Notes: a model not told the origin generated them from the letters alone. 64,000 nucleotides of DNA from Candidatus Nitrosopumilus limneticus (GCA_022117465.1 JAHCGZ010000001.1:248001-312000), one strand, 5' to 3'. Counted from the stretch's first letter, positions 1 to 9,675 are shown. Numbers and translations: made by a program.

Positions 1-723
1 TAAAACACCAATTCCAGTTGGAGCCAACATTTTATGTCCGGAAAAAGCAAAGAAGTCACATCCCAAAGTGTCAAGATCAACTTTCATATGAGGTACTGCT
101 TGCGCACCATCAATTAATGTAGGTACACCTGCAGCCTTACATTTTGCAATAATTTTTTCAGCATCAGTAATGGTTCCAAGAACATTAGACACCAAACTAA
201 AAGCTACAAGTTTAACCTTACCAGTTTTAAGATATTTATCAAGATCATCTAAAATTAATTGCCCATCATCATTCATTCCAATGTATTCTAATTTTGCACG
301 TTTTTCTTGTGTTAGTAATTGCCAAGGTACAATATTACTATGATGTTCATATTCAGTGGTGACTATAATGTCACCTTCATTAATTTGAGATCTTCCCCAT
401 GCATATGCAACTAAATTAATTGCTTCAGTTGTCCCTCTAACAAAAATTATTTCTTGTCTATTTTTTACATTTATGAAATTTGCAATTTTATCTCTGGCAG
501 ATTCATATGCTTCAGTTGATTCTTCAGCAAGAGCATAAACTGCGCGATGGATATTTGCATTATGATTTCTATAATAATCTGTAATAGCATCAATTACTTG
601 ATTTGGTTTTTGAGTTGTTGATGCATTATCCAAATAAACTAAAGGCTTGTTATCCCTAACAGTTCTTTTTAATATAGGAAAATCTTTTCTAATATTTTCA
701 AGGGAGAATTCTGCACTTTGCAA
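1..723 (-). CDS. sufS: Cysteine desulfurase SufS, C-terminus cut by window edge
   Basis: PLP-dependent cysteine desulfurase that takes sulfur from cysteine for Fe-S cluster assembly. The visible 241 residues open with the family N-terminus (IRKDFPIL, VYLDNASTTQKP), continue with the EHHSNIVPW region and the cofactor aspartate in LIDGAQAVPH, and reach the Schiff-base lysine in SGHKML before the window ends. The C-terminal third, including the active-site cysteine, lies outside. The start is a TTG three bases after the stop of the Rieske gene; no in-frame ATG lies nearby. It is the last visible gene of the suf operon, and the close spacing implies co-transcription with sufB and sufD. Confidence 0.93.
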   Translation of the reverse strand, partial: MQSAEFSLENIRKDFPILKRTVRDNKPLVYLDNASTTQKPNQVIDAITDYYRNHNANIHRAVYALAEESTEAYESARDKIANFINVKNRQEIIFVRGTTEAINLVAYAWGRSQINEGDIIVTTEYEHHSNIVPWQLLTQEKRAKLEYIGMNDDGQLILDDLDKYLKTGKVKLVAFSLVSNVLGTITDAEKIIAKCKAAGVPTLIDGAQAVPHMKVDLDTLGCDFFAFSGHKMLAPTGIGVL

Positions 724-726
724 TAT

Positions 727-1044
727 TTAGATCTCCACAAAGATTTCGCTATTATTAATTTTAACTGGATATACTTTAAGAGCAGTTTCTGCAGGCAGAT
801 TATTTGGTTTACCAGTAACTAAATTAAAAACAGAAAGATGTAATGGGCATCTAACACCTTGATCATTAAGGAACCCAGTAGAAAGGTCTGCATCAGCATG
901 TGTACAAATTAAGTCAGTTGCATGAATCGTACCACCAATATTTGCTATCAATAATTTTCTACCATCTTGAACAAAACCAAAAAGTTCACCTTTCTTTACT
1001 TGATCTAAATTACATGCTTTAATCCATTCAGACAAAAAAATCAC
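727..1044 (-). CDS. Rieske-type [2Fe-2S] ferredoxin in the suf operon
   Basis: Small soluble Rieske protein of 105 residues. The two cluster motifs are visible: C-T-H at about residues 47-49 and C-P-L-H about 18 residues later, giving two Cys and two His ligands. The length is that of single-domain Rieske ferredoxins; there is no oxygenase catalytic domain and no membrane anchor. It overlaps the end of sufD by four bases and is followed at once by sufS, so it belongs to the suf transcript. It may supply electrons for cluster assembly or be a client of it; that role is inferred from position only. Confidence 0.88.
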   Translation of the reverse strand: MIFLSEWIKACNLDQVKKGELFGFVQDGRKLLIANIGGTIHATDLICTHADADLSTGFLNDQGVRCPLHLSVFNLVTGKPNNLPAETALKVYPVKINNSEIFVEI

Positions 1045-2441
1045 CTATACTTGTAGTGTTGTTCAATTTCAGAATTTTCATCATAACGAGTTTCTTCAAT
1101 TTCGACAAACTTTGCTAGCTCCTCATCTGTATTTATACCGAGTTCGCGATTATCCCATTTTGATTCGATAAGATATGCAATCCATGCTCTAACTTGAAAA
1201 GACATCTTTCTTGAAAGTGGTTCTAAGAAACCTTCAACAATTGTTCTTTCAGCCTCTTCTTGAGTTAAACATCTAGTTTTAAGATAGAAGATTTGTTCCT
1301 CATCAATTTGTGCAACAGATGCAGAGTGAGTTGCTTTAACATCATTAGTAAATATCTCTAATCCAGGAATTGCCTCAGATTTAGCATCTTTATCTAAGAG
1401 AATTGAACGACCAGATAAGAAAGAATTTGATTTAGATGCATTTTCTTTAATTCTAATCATTCCTTTGAAAATGGATTTTGATTTATTTCTAAGAATAGAT
1501 TTTTCAACTACACGCCCTTCAGTAGATGGGCTTTCATGAGTTACATTAGTTTGAATATCAAATGATTGTTCATTATTTCCAAAAATAACTTCAGAGTCAT
1601 TTGAAGATGCACCTTTACCATTAAGGAAATATTCAATTTTGTAACGAGATAACATCGATCCAAATAATCCAGAATACCAATTTACTTTTGCATCTTGTGC
1701 TAAATCAGTACGTTTGGTTGAAAAAGTAACAGCACTTTGATCTAACATTTGTAATGTAGTTACATCCAATTGAGCATTAGGTCCAACACTTGTATTCATT
1801 AATTCAAGATATGCTTGTTGAGTTTGAATATTTGGGGAATATAATTCTTGGACAATTGTTGCTTTACTACTTTCATCTGCAAAAATAATATTTCTAGAAA
1901 TTGTGGAATGTCCATCTTCTGAAAGACAAGTCAAAAAATGAATTGATCTGTCTATAATGAGATTACGTGGAATGTGTATGAATATTCCAGAATTAAAAGC
2001 AGCATTATTCAAAGCAGTAAATCTATCATCTTCAGAATTTGATGCTTCTAAGGCTTTTTTTACTAATTCAAAATTATTTTGAATTGCATCAGATATGGAG
2101 GAGATTACTAGTCCTTTAGATTTTAACTCATCAGGTAAATTAATTCTATGAATATTTGTTCCAATTTGAATTATACAAATTTCATTTTCTAGTTCACCCA
2201 ATCTTTTTTGAAGAAAAGCAGGTACAGTATCAGCAGTATTTGTTGAAAAAGATACTTTCTCAGGATCCATTTTTTTGACATCAGTATACTTGGTGTATAA
2301 CGGGGAAGTTTCAATTGGGAGACGAACATAAACAGATAAAGAATTTTTTCTATAATTCATTAACCATTCAGGTTCATTTCTGGATGAAGAAATTTCTTCT
2401 ATATGAGAAGTATTTAGTTTTGAAAGAAGTTGTTGAGACAT
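1041..2441 (-). CDS. sufD: Fe-S cluster assembly protein SufD
   Basis: Scaffold component of the SUF machinery, 466 residues, a paralogue of SufB. It has the SufBD core (EVIFGNNEQSFDIQTNVTHE, then SKSIFKGMIRIKENA and the LSGRSILLDKDAKSEAIPGLEI block) ending in the conserved HSASVAQIDEEQIFYL helix region, in which SufD-type proteins keep the His that acts with SufB Cys. It lies 26 bases after sufB and overlaps the Rieske gene by four. SufBD works with the ATPase SufC, and no sufC is present in this window. The ATG start is followed by a Ser/Gln-rich N-terminus ahead of the family's E-P-x-W-M motif. Confidence 0.93.
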   Translation of the reverse strand: MSQQLLSKLNTSHIEEISSSRNEPEWLMNYRKNSLSVYVRLPIETSPLYTKYTDVKKMDPEKVSFSTNTADTVPAFLQKRLGELENEICIIQIGTNIHRINLPDELKSKGLVISSISDAIQNNFELVKKALEASNSEDDRFTALNNAAFNSGIFIHIPRNLIIDRSIHFLTCLSEDGHSTISRNIIFADESSKATIVQELYSPNIQTQQAYLELMNTSVGPNAQLDVTTLQMLDQSAVTFSTKRTDLAQDAKVNWYSGLFGSMLSRYKIEYFLNGKGASSNDSEVIFGNNEQSFDIQTNVTHESPSTEGRVVEKSILRNKSKSIFKGMIRIKENASKSNSFLSGRSILLDKDAKSEAIPGLEIFTNDVKATHSASVAQIDEEQIFYLKTRCLTQEEAERTIVEGFLEPLSRKMSFQVRAWIAYLIESKWDNRELGINTDEELAKFVEIEETRYDENSEIEQHYKYR

Positions 2442-2467
2442 GATTAATAAGAGAAAATATTGAGATA

Positions 2468-3868
2468 TTATCCCACAGAGTCATCCATTTCTAATTTAAT
2501 GAGTCTGTTTAATTCAACAGCATATTCCATAGGTAATTCTTTGGTAAAAGGTTCCATGAAGCCATTAACAATTAATGATAATGCGTCTTCCTCACTAAAT
2601 CCTCTAGTCATGAGATAGAAAATCTGATCATCACCAATTTTTCCAACTGTAGCTTCGTGAGTGATTGTTGCATCCTCTTGATCAATTACCATGTATGGAT
2701 AAGTATCTGTTTTTGAAGTATCATCTAATAGTAAAGCATCGCATCTAACTGTAGATTTTACGTTTGTAGCACCTTTTGCCACATTTAACATTCCTCTATA
2801 AGTTGAACGTCCATCAGCTCGACTTACAGATTTTGATGTAACTTTAGAAGTTGTATTTGGTGCAAGATGTACCATTTTGGCACCAGTATCTTGATGTTGA
2901 CCTTTACCTGCAAAAGCAATAGACAATGTTTCACCATATGCTCTTTCACCCATTAGATACACAGCAGGATATTTCATTGTTAATTTACTTCCAATGTTAC
3001 CATCAATCCATTCAACAGTTGCACCTTCATATGCATAAGCACGTTTTGTAACAAGATTGTAGACATCAGAACTCCAATTTTGAATAGTAGTATATCTCAA
3101 TTTTGCATTTTTGTGTGCAACAAGTTCTACAACAGCAGAGTGAAGAGATTCTGATGAATATACTGGAGCAGTACAACCTTCAATGTAATGTACTTCTGCG
3201 CCTTCATCAACAATAATTAAAGTTCTTTCAAATTGTCCAATGTTTTCAGCATTAATTCTAAAGTATGCTTGTAAAGGCATGTCAATATGAACACCTGGTG
3301 GAACATAAATGAAAGAACCACCACTCCATACTGCACTGTTCAATGCTGCAAATTTGTTATCCTCTGGAGGAATAATTTTACCAAAATATTTCTTGAAAAT
3401 TTCAGGATGATCAATTAAAGCTTGATCAGTATCTAAGAATAAGACTCCCTGTTTTGCTAAATCCTCTCTTAAACTATGATAAACAACTTCAGATTCATAC
3501 TGTGCCCCAACACCTGCCAAAAATTTCTTTTCAGCTTCTGGAATTCCAAGTTTATCAAAAGTTTTTTTGACATTTTCTGGAACATCATCCCAATTTTTTT
3601 CAACTTTGTCAGATGCTTTAGCATAATAGTAAATATTTTGGAAATCAATTACACTTAGATCACCACCCCAAGTTGGCATTGGCTTTTCCATAAAAATTTC
3701 ATAAGAACGAAGTCTAAAATCAAGCATCCATTGTGGTTCTTTTTTCATCTTGCTAATTTCTATTACAGTTTCTTTTGATAGTCCTTTCTTACTAAGATGA
3801 ACATACATTTCTGTAGAATCTTTAAAGTCATATTTGGAATAATCCATGTCAATATTTTCTGTTGCCAT
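2468..3868 (-). CDS. sufB: Fe-S cluster assembly protein SufB
   Basis: Core scaffold of the SUF Fe-S assembly complex, about 466 residues as expected. Family blocks are clear: [18 protein letters not shown], the [20 protein letters not shown] segment, the EGCTAP cysteine motif and the C-terminal [21 protein letters not shown] chose the ATG at 3868 because a TATA box at 3889-3896 would place transcription start almost exactly on it, a leaderless arrangement. An in-frame ATG at 3877 would add three residues. It is the first gene of the operon sufB-sufD-Rieske-sufS. Confidence 0.94.
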   Translation of the reverse strand: MATENIDMDYSKYDFKDSTEMYVHLSKKGLSKETVIEISKMKKEPQWMLDFRLRSYEIFMEKPMPTWGGDLSVIDFQNIYYYAKASDKVEKNWDDVPENVKKTFDKLGIPEAEKKFLAGVGAQYESEVVYHSLREDLAKQGVLFLDTDQALIDHPEIFKKYFGKIIPPEDNKFAALNSAVWSGGSFIYVPPGVHIDMPLQAYFRINAENIGQFERTLIIVDEGAEVHYIEGCTAPVYSSESLHSAVVELVAHKNAKLRYTTIQNWSSDVYNLVTKRAYAYEGATVEWIDGNIGSKLTMKYPAVYLMGERAYGETLSIAFAGKGQHQDTGAKMVHLAPNTTSKVTSKSVSRADGRSTYRGMLNVAKGATNVKSTVRCDALLLDDTSKTDTYPYMVIDQEDATITHEATVGKIGDDQIFYLMTRGFSEEDALSLIVNGFMEPFTKELPMEYAVELNRLIKLEMDDSVG

Positions 3869-3884
3869 CGCTATCATAACCCCG

Positions 3885-3896
3885 TTATATTATAAA
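3885..3896 (-). promoter_or_regulatory. TATA box of the suf operon
   Basis: Reading the minus strand, TTTATAATATAA runs from 3896 down to 3885. The centre of its first eight bases is about 25 bases ahead of the ATG at 3868, matching the usual archaeal TATA-to-start distance and predicting a leaderless sufB transcript. Confidence 0.6.
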
Positions 3897-4214
3897 TACA
3901 TGAGGAAAAATAGGTAGAGCTAAATAGCTAGAGCTAAATTTCAATGATAATCATTTAAGAAAAGTTTCCTTCTATTGTCTAGGCATGATTGAATACAATC
4001 AAACGATGATCCCAAAGTTTAGAATCATAGAAAAAAATTATGTACATTATTTGAAATATTCTCATTTAGCATAAAATAGAATGTCAAGGATTTACAAATT
4101 AATTGTAGAATTATGCAAAGTATAATCAACATATAAAAAAATCCAAAAGAAAGAAAATTCTAATAGAAATAAGAAAATGTAATTCTTAATTACTGTCTAG
4201 TTTTTTGTAGTAGT
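3897..4214. other. Intergenic region between sufB and purE
   Basis: About 320 very AT-rich bases between divergent sufB and purE. Beyond the suf TATA box I see weak TATA-like runs at 4129-4140 and 4185-4192 that could serve purE. There is one unsupported 29-codon ORF at 3985-4074. No RNA gene, repeat or terminator hairpin was recognised. Confidence 0.5.
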
Positions 4215-4790
4215 ATGAAATATTCAGAAAAGCCTTTAGTTGGAATAATTATGGGGTCTAGTTCAGATAGCAGAATTATGCAAGAAGCTGCACAAATTCT
4301 AGATGAATATAAAATTAAACATGAAGATCAAATTGTTTCAGCACATAGAACTCCTGCCAGATTAGAAGAATATGCAAAACATGCAGAAAAGTTAGGATTA
4401 AAAATAATTATTGCAGGTGCAGGAGGTGCAGCACACTTACCTGGAATGATTGCATCACATACAACAATTCCAGTTATAGGAGTGCCAATTCTGGTGTATA
4501 ACGATAAACATTCAAAAAAAATAGATGCATCTAAATTTTCAGCATTTGGAGGATTGGATTCATTATTATCAATTACTGAAATGCCATCAGGTTCACCAGT
4601 TGTATCAGTAGGAGTAAATAAAGCAGGCAATGCAGGCATTTATGCAATAAAAATTCTTGCAAATGAATTTACAGATTTAAAAAAGAAATTAAAACAACAC
4701 AAACTTGATCAATATAATTCAGTTATGAAAGAATCAGACAAATTAAAAACAGAAGGTCTGACAAAATTTGCTAAAAATAAATTCAAATAA
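4215..4790 (+). CDS. purE: N5-carboxyaminoimidazole ribonucleotide mutase PurE
   Basis: Purine biosynthesis enzyme acting on carboxyaminoimidazole ribonucleotide. The conserved motifs are all present near the N-terminus: GIIMGSSSDSRIM, QIVSAHRTPARL and AGAGGAAHLPGMIASHTTIPVIGVP. At 191 residues it is a little longer than the usual ~165, the extra being a Lys-rich C-terminal helix. No purK neighbour is visible. It is transcribed alone, tail to tail with hemD with only one base between them. Whether it follows the PurK-dependent or the direct AIR carboxylase route cannot be read with certainty. Confidence 0.95.
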   Translation: MKYSEKPLVGIIMGSSSDSRIMQEAAQILDEYKIKHEDQIVSAHRTPARLEEYAKHAEKLGLKIIIAGAGGAAHLPGMIASHTTIPVIGVPILVYNDKHSKKIDASKFSAFGGLDSLLSITEMPSGSPVVSVGVNKAGNAGIYAIKILANEFTDLKKKLKQHKLDQYNSVMKESDKLKTEGLTKFAKNKFK

Positions 4791-4791
4791 A

Positions 4792-5589
4792 TCAGGTTGA
4801 AAGAGAAATTTTCATCTCATTAAATGCACCAGCGACTGTATGAACTTCTGCAACAGAATTTTTGATTTTAAATTTTTTTAATTCATCTGACGTAAATGGT
4901 CCAATAGAAACAACAGATAATTTTGCAAGACTATTAAGTAAAACATCTTCAGAATAATCCTTAGACATTATTTCAAAAAAGCCTCTAACAGAAGAAGCAC
5001 TAGTAAAAACTACACCATTAACTTTATTTTGAGAAAATAATTCTCTAAATATATTCCACTGAGTGGTATCTCTAAAAGCACAAACATCATACAAATGAAT
5101 TTCTAAAACATCGATTCCAATTTTTGAAAGTAATTGTTTTAAAAAAGGAGTAGATGCACCACTACGTGGAACAATGACTTTTTTGCCAACAGCGTTAAGT
5201 TTTGTAAATTCTTCACCAACACCAACAGATGAATAAGTTGTTGGTTGACAATTTACTTTAATTCCTTGAGCCTCAAGAGTGAGTGAAGTTTTAGGACCTA
5301 CAGACATTACAATAGTATTTGCAACTGCTAATTGCAATTTTTCAAGTTTTCCCAATTTTTTTGCAGTATCAAATAATAATTTTACAGCTTTTGAACTCAT
5401 AAAAACAGAATAATCAGGATTGTATTTAGTAATAGATTCTAAAAATTCATCAACAATTTTTTCCCCTTTACTTACTAATTCAATTGTAGGTAATGTAATT
5501 GGAATTGCACCATCATTTTGAACAAGTGAAATAAATTCAGAAGCATCATCTTCGGATCGGGTTATTGCAATAGTTTTACCACTAAGCAT
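4792..5589 (-). CDS. hemD: Uroporphyrinogen-III synthase HemD
   Basis: Cyclises hydroxymethylbilane to uroporphyrinogen III. About 265 residues; it starts with the family pattern GKTIAITRSEDDASEF and carries VFTSASSVRGFFEIM and SIGPFTSDELKK in the second half. HemD is poorly conserved, so much of the call rests on its place after hemC and cobA. I prefer the ATG at 5589, which overlaps the cobA stop and has a GGGTGG Shine-Dalgarno-like run just ahead, over the GTG at 5598. It is the last gene of the hemL-hemC-cobA-hemD operon. Confidence 0.9.
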   Translation of the reverse strand: MLSGKTIAITRSEDDASEFISLVQNDGAIPITLPTIELVSKGEKIVDEFLESITKYNPDYSVFMSSKAVKLLFDTAKKLGKLEKLQLAVANTIVMSVGPKTSLTLEAQGIKVNCQPTTYSSVGVGEEFTKLNAVGKKVIVPRSGASTPFLKQLLSKIGIDVLEIHLYDVCAFRDTTQWNIFRELFSQNKVNGVVFTSASSVRGFFEIMSKDYSEDVLLNSLAKLSVVSIGPFTSDELKKFKIKNSVAEVHTVAGAFNEMKISLST

Positions 5590-6329
5590 TATTTCCACCC
5601 AATAACATCAGATAAATCAACTACCTTACCAATAATGATATTTGTAGGTGGAATAATTTTATTTTCTTTAACTTTTTTTGCAATATTTGTAACATCGCCT
5701 TTAATCATTCTTTGTTGAGGAGTTGTCCCATTTTGAATAACGGCAACGGGAGTTTTTTTATCCAGTCCACCTGCTATCAATTGTTTACAAATAACATCAA
5801 TTCTGGATAACCCCATCATAATTACAATTGTATCTACAGATTTTGCAAGATTTTTCCATTTAACAATTTCTTTTTTCTTTTCAGGATCTTCATGTCCTGT
5901 AACAAAAACAACTGATGATGCATATTTTCTATGAGTTAAAGGAATTCCAGCATATGTTGCAGAACCAATTCCAGACGTAATTCCAGGTACAATTTCATAT
6001 TTGATTTTATGATCTTTTAGAAATTCAGCTTCTTCACCACCTCGTCCAAAAATTATAGGATCTCCACCTTTCAATCTAACCACATTTTTTTTAGATTTTG
6101 CATATTCAACCATTAAATCATTAGTACCATTTTGATGGCTTGTATCATCACCAACCTCACGTCCAACATAGACTTTTTTTGCAGTTTTAGGAATCATAGA
6201 AATAATTTTTTTGCTGACTAATCTATCATACAAAACAACATCAGCTTTTTTGATTAATTCAACAGCCCTCAAAGTAATTAATTTACTATCTCCAGGACCT
6301 GCGCCAACAAGATACACTTTTCCCATCAT
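5589..6329 (-). CDS. cobA: Uroporphyrinogen-III C-methyltransferase (SUMT)
   Basis: SAM-dependent enzyme that methylates uroporphyrinogen III twice to precorrin-2, the branch towards sirohaem and cobalamin. 246 residues; motifs are VYLVGAGPGDSKLITLRA at the N-terminus, VVRLKGGDPIIFGRGGEEAEFL and YEIVPGITSGIGSATYAGIPLTHR. It overlaps hemC by four bases (ATGA) and hemD by one base at TAATG, so translation is probably coupled. There is no fused CysG or HemD domain. This group of archaea makes cobalamin, which fits the placement. Confidence 0.95.
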   Translation of the reverse strand: MMGKVYLVGAGPGDSKLITLRAVELIKKADVVLYDRLVSKKIISMIPKTAKKVYVGREVGDDTSHQNGTNDLMVEYAKSKKNVVRLKGGDPIIFGRGGEEAEFLKDHKIKYEIVPGITSGIGSATYAGIPLTHRKYASSVVFVTGHEDPEKKKEIVKWKNLAKSVDTIVIMMGLSRIDVICKQLIAGGLDKKTPVAVIQNGTTPQQRMIKGDVTNIAKKVKENKIIPPTNIIIGKVVDLSDVIGWK

Positions 6330-7261
6330 GTCTTATTCCATTCATCCACTTTCTGTCTCCAATTTAATGCAAGATCATTAATTCCCTTACTACGCAATTC
6401 TTCTCCTACCTGCTTACCCAATAATTTAGGATTATTTTTATCTCCAGAACGACTAACTTGTAGAGATTTTTTACCATCAACAGAAAAAGCATGTACAGTT
6501 AATGTCATTGTATTATCATTAGATTGAGCATATGCACCTAAAGGAAATCTACATCCAGAATCTATAAAATCAGATAATGCACGCTCAGCCTCAATTTCTA
6601 ATCTAGAATCAGTATCTTCAATTTTTTTAAGCATTTCAATTGTCTGATGATCATCAGCCCTTGCAACAATTGCAATTGCACCTTGTCCGGGGGATGGTGA
6701 AAAATCTGTAGTAGATAAAATAGTGAAATTAACATTAACGCCTAATCTTGAAATTCCTGCTTGTGCAAGTACAATTGCATCATAATTTTCTCCAAATATT
6801 TTAGTGATTCGAGTTTCAATATTTCCCCTAATCGGTTTAACTGTAACATCAGATCTTTGTCTAGAAATTTGAACAGCTCTACGTAATGAACTTGTACCAA
6901 TGACAGAACCAGATTTTATTTTATCTAAAGATGAACCATCAGATGAAATAAATACATCATTTACTTTTTCGCGTTTTGGAATCGATGCAATTACTAAATT
7001 ATCAGCTAATTTAGAAGGAACGTCCTTTAAACTATGAACTGCAAAGTCAATTTCTTTATCTGCAACTGCCTTATCAATTTCTTTTTCAAAAATACCCTTT
7101 TGTTCAATAGTGAATAAAGGTCTAGGATCAGTATCACCTTTAGTAATAATTGGTTTAATTTGATATTCTGAATCAATATTAAATTTTTTTAATTCTGCAA
7201 TGACCCAATTTGTTTGTGCGATAGATAATTTACTACCTCGTGCACCAACTACATACTTCAA
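6326..7261 (-). CDS. hemC: Porphobilinogen deaminase HemC
   Basis: Polymerises four porphobilinogens to hydroxymethylbilane using a dipyrromethane cofactor. 311 residues, standard length. Visible motifs: GARGSKLSIAQTNWV, FAVHSLKDVP, GTSLRRAVQISRQR, the active-site segment PSPGQGAIAI, and the cofactor-bearing cysteine in DSGCRFPLGAYA. It overlaps hemL and cobA by four bases each, so the four genes form one tightly coupled transcription unit. Confidence 0.96.
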   Translation of the reverse strand: MKYVVGARGSKLSIAQTNWVIAELKKFNIDSEYQIKPIITKGDTDPRPLFTIEQKGIFEKEIDKAVADKEIDFAVHSLKDVPSKLADNLVIASIPKREKVNDVFISSDGSSLDKIKSGSVIGTSSLRRAVQISRQRSDVTVKPIRGNIETRITKIFGENYDAIVLAQAGISRLGVNVNFTILSTTDFSPSPGQGAIAIVARADDHQTIEMLKKIEDTDSRLEIEAERALSDFIDSGCRFPLGAYAQSNDNTMTLTVHAFSVDGKKSLQVSRSGDKNNPKLLGKQVGEELRSKGINDLALNWRQKVDEWNKT

Positions 7262-8535
7262 TTTTTCACCGACTTTAATGCAGTATGATATGCATCCAAT
7301 GTTTTGTTTAAATCATTTTCAGTATGTGCATCTGACAAGAAAACAACCTCAAATTGAGATGGAGGAATAAAAATACCTTCTTTCAATAAAGTTCTAAATA
7401 ATTTTTGGAATTTTTTACCATCTGCTTTTTTAGATGTTTTATAATCAACTACAGGCTTACTTGTAAAGAAAATTTGAAACATGGATGATGTAAAATTGAT
7501 TTGATGAGGAATTTTCATATCTGTGGCCATATCATCTAATGCAGTAGAAAATAATAAGTTAAATCTTTCAAGTTTGGAATAGAGTTTATTTTTGATTTTA
7601 TTGATTATCTTAATGGAACTAATTGCAGCACTGACAGATATAGGATTTCCAGCAAAAGTACTTGCTTGGTAAACATTTCCTCCTGGAGAAAGTAAGTCCA
7701 TTATTTCTTTTTTACCTCCAACTGCAGATATCGTAAATCCATTACTCAATGCTTTAGCTAAAGTTGTAATGTCAGGTTTGATACCAAAATATTGTTGTGC
7801 CCCACCAGGAGATACTCTAAAACCAGTAACAACCTCATCTAAAATTAATGGGATATGATTTTCCTTTGTAATTTTTCTCAAATCGGAAAGAAAATTTTTT
7901 TCAGGTAAAATTAATCCCATATTGGCTAAAATAGGTTCAACAATTACACCAGCAATATCTTTATTTTTGGAAATTGTTTTTTGTAGATCCTCAATATTGT
8001 TATACTCAACAACTAGAGTATTATTTGAAACTTCATCTAATCCTCCATCAGAAACAGAAATGCCATTATGTGCAGAACCAGAACCGGCCTTAACTAAAAC
8101 AGAATCATGTGCACCATGATAACATCCTTCAAATTTAATAATTTTTTTCTTTTTTGTGTAACCACGTGCTAATCTAATTGCAGTCATCGTAGCTTCCCCT
8201 CCAGTATTCATCAAACGTACTTTATCCATTGAAGGGTAATTTCCAAGAATTAATTTAGATAATTCAATTTCAGATGCAGTTGGAGTACAATACAAAGTTC
8301 CTTTTGAAAGTTGTTTAGATACAGAATCAAGAATTTCCTTTCTTCGATGTCCTAAAAGTAATGCACCGTATGCATTACAAAAATCAATGTAACGAGTATT
8401 ATCTTCATCCCAGATATATGCACCATTGGCTTTTTTTGTAAAAAATGGATAAGGATCAAAATATCTAACTGGACTATTTACGCCTGAGGGAATCACTTTT
8501 TTTGAATCATTAAATAATTTTCTAGATTTTGACAT
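7258..8535 (-). CDS. hemL: Glutamate-1-semialdehyde 2,1-aminomutase HemL
   Basis: PLP enzyme that converts glutamate-1-semialdehyde to 5-aminolevulinate, the entry to tetrapyrroles in the C5 pathway. 425 residues. Typical segments are IPSGVNSPVRYFDPYPFF, RLMNTGGEATMTAIRLARG, the cofactor aspartate in LILDEVVTGFR and the Schiff-base lysine in TLAKALSNGF. It heads the hemL-hemC-cobA-hemD operon and starts 24 bases after the aquaporin gene on the same strand. hemA and hemB are not in the window. Confidence 0.96.
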   Translation of the reverse strand: MSKSRKLFNDSKKVIPSGVNSPVRYFDPYPFFTKKANGAYIWDEDNTRYIDFCNAYGALLLGHRRKEILDSVSKQLSKGTLYCTPTASEIELSKLILGNYPSMDKVRLMNTGGEATMTAIRLARGYTKKKKIIKFEGCYHGAHDSVLVKAGSGSAHNGISVSDGGLDEVSNNTLVVEYNNIEDLQKTISKNKDIAGVIVEPILANMGLILPEKNFLSDLRKITKENHIPLILDEVVTGFRVSPGGAQQYFGIKPDITTLAKALSNGFTISAVGGKKEIMDLLSPGGNVYQASTFAGNPISVSAAISSIKIINKIKNKLYSKLERFNLLFSTALDDMATDMKIPHQINFTSSMFQIFFTSKPVVDYKTSKKADGKKFQKLFRTLLKEGIFIPPSQFEVVFLSDAHTENDLNKTLDAYHTALKSVKN

Positions 8536-8559
8536 ACTCAGACTACAATAGAGCCATTA

Positions 8560-9243
8560 TTATTTGCTAATTTGAGCCCTTTGGGCATGAAATTTACCAC
8601 GAAATAGAAATGCCATAATTAAAGTTCCAACAAATGGTGCGGTCCAATACAGCCACAAATCTCCAAAAGTTCCAGATAATAATGCAGGAGCAAGGGCTCT
8701 AGCAGGATTCATAGATGCACCAGAAATAAAAGCTAAAAATAAAATATCTAATGCAACAATTCCACCAATTGCAAATCCACTAAATCCTCGTAAACCTTTT
8801 GTATATACAACATAAAAAATAACACCCATCAACATCATAGAAGCTAAAATCTCCACAGGAAATATTAAAAAGATTGAAAAATCATAGTTAGGTGCATTAG
8901 CTCCAAGATTGGGTTTTTCACCAATAAATAATAAGACAAAAAGCGAACCCAGTAATGCTCCAATTATTTCTGCAATTAAATAATATATAATTTGAATTTT
9001 TGTGATATGTCCTGTAACATAGTATGCAATAGTTACTGCAGGATTAAAATGAGCTAAAGATATTTTTCCAAAAGAATAAACTCCAATTAATAATGCAATA
9101 AAAGGTGCAACAGCTGCAAAAGGAATTCCCAAATTGCCATTAAAAAATTCAAAATCATAAACAATAGAACCTGTTGCAAAAACTACAAGAATAAAAGTTC
9201 CAATTAATTCTACAGTAAAAATTTGTAAATTTGAATATGCCAT
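8560..9243 (-). CDS. MIP-family aquaporin, probably arsenic-linked
   Basis: Six-helix channel of 227 residues with both hallmark loops: HFNPAVT in the first half and GASMNPARALAP in the second, the latter keeping the pore arginine after NPA. The gene overlaps the start region of an arsenate-reductase-like gene by one base, and an ArsR gene is divergent from both. In arsenic operons of the aqpS type, such channels let arsenite leave down its gradient after arsenate reduction; that role is inferred from context. It could equally move glycerol, ammonia or water. It may read through into hemL. Confidence 0.85.
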   Translation of the reverse strand: MAYSNLQIFTVELIGTFILVVFATGSIVYDFEFFNGNLGIPFAAVAPFIALLIGVYSFGKISLAHFNPAVTIAYYVTGHITKIQIIYYLIAEIIGALLGSLFVLLFIGEKPNLGANAPNYDFSIFLIFPVEILASMMLMGVIFYVVYTKGLRGFSGFAIGGIVALDILFLAFISGASMNPARALAPALLSGTFGDLWLYWTAPFVGTLIMAFLFRGKFHAQRAQISK

Positions 9244-9656
9244 TAGTTGTCACTTTCAAGAGAATAGAGTAAATTCAAAACATTAGTTTTAATTTGATCA
9301 CGAATTTTTCTTACATCATCAATAGATTTTCCTTTAGGATCTTCAATATTCCAATCATCTACATCTTTAACAAATAATGATGGACAAGAATTTTTATCCA
9401 TACATCCCATGTTAATAGTTTTATTGGAATCTTCAATCATATCTGAAGATAATAGTTGAGGTTGTTGTTTTTGCAAATTAATTCCAATTTCAGCCATAAC
9501 TGTAACAACAACAGGATTAAGATTAGATGAGGGCGACGTTCCAGCACTTATTACATTGAATTGATTTTTAGCATATTTTTTAAAAAATGCTTCTGCCATC
9601 TGACTACGTCCAGCGTTTTCTACGCACACAAATAAAATATTTTTGCATTCATCCAC
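9243..9656 (-). CDS. arsC: Arsenate reductase, LMW-phosphatase type
   Basis: Low-molecular-weight tyrosine-phosphatase-fold protein, 137 residues. The P-loop CVENAGRS (Cys11 to Arg17, CX5R) sits at the N-terminus, and MGCMDKNSC in the second half supplies the two further cysteines used by thioredoxin-coupled ArsC enzymes. The acid motif WNIEDPKGKS is present, with the general-acid Asp. Together with the aquaporin and divergent ArsR this supports arsenate reduction rather than protein dephosphorylation. The ATG lies about 24 bases after a palindromic TATA box, so the transcript is probably leaderless. Confidence 0.88.
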   Translation of the reverse strand: MDECKNILFVCVENAGRSQMAEAFFKKYAKNQFNVISAGTSPSSNLNPVVVTVMAEIGINLQKQQPQLLSSDMIEDSNKTINMGCMDKNSCPSLFVKDVDDWNIEDPKGKSIDDVRKIRDQIKTNVLNLLYSLESDN

Positions 9657-9675
9657 AACATAACATAAATAACAG

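Noticed and set aside
3985-4074. 29-codon plus-strand frame in the sufB-purE gap
   Set aside because: No promoter at the right distance, no motif, and such frames are expected by chance in AT-rich DNA.
4328-4639. Minus-strand frame inside purE
   Set aside because: It overlaps a conserved enzyme wholly and its product shows no family pattern.
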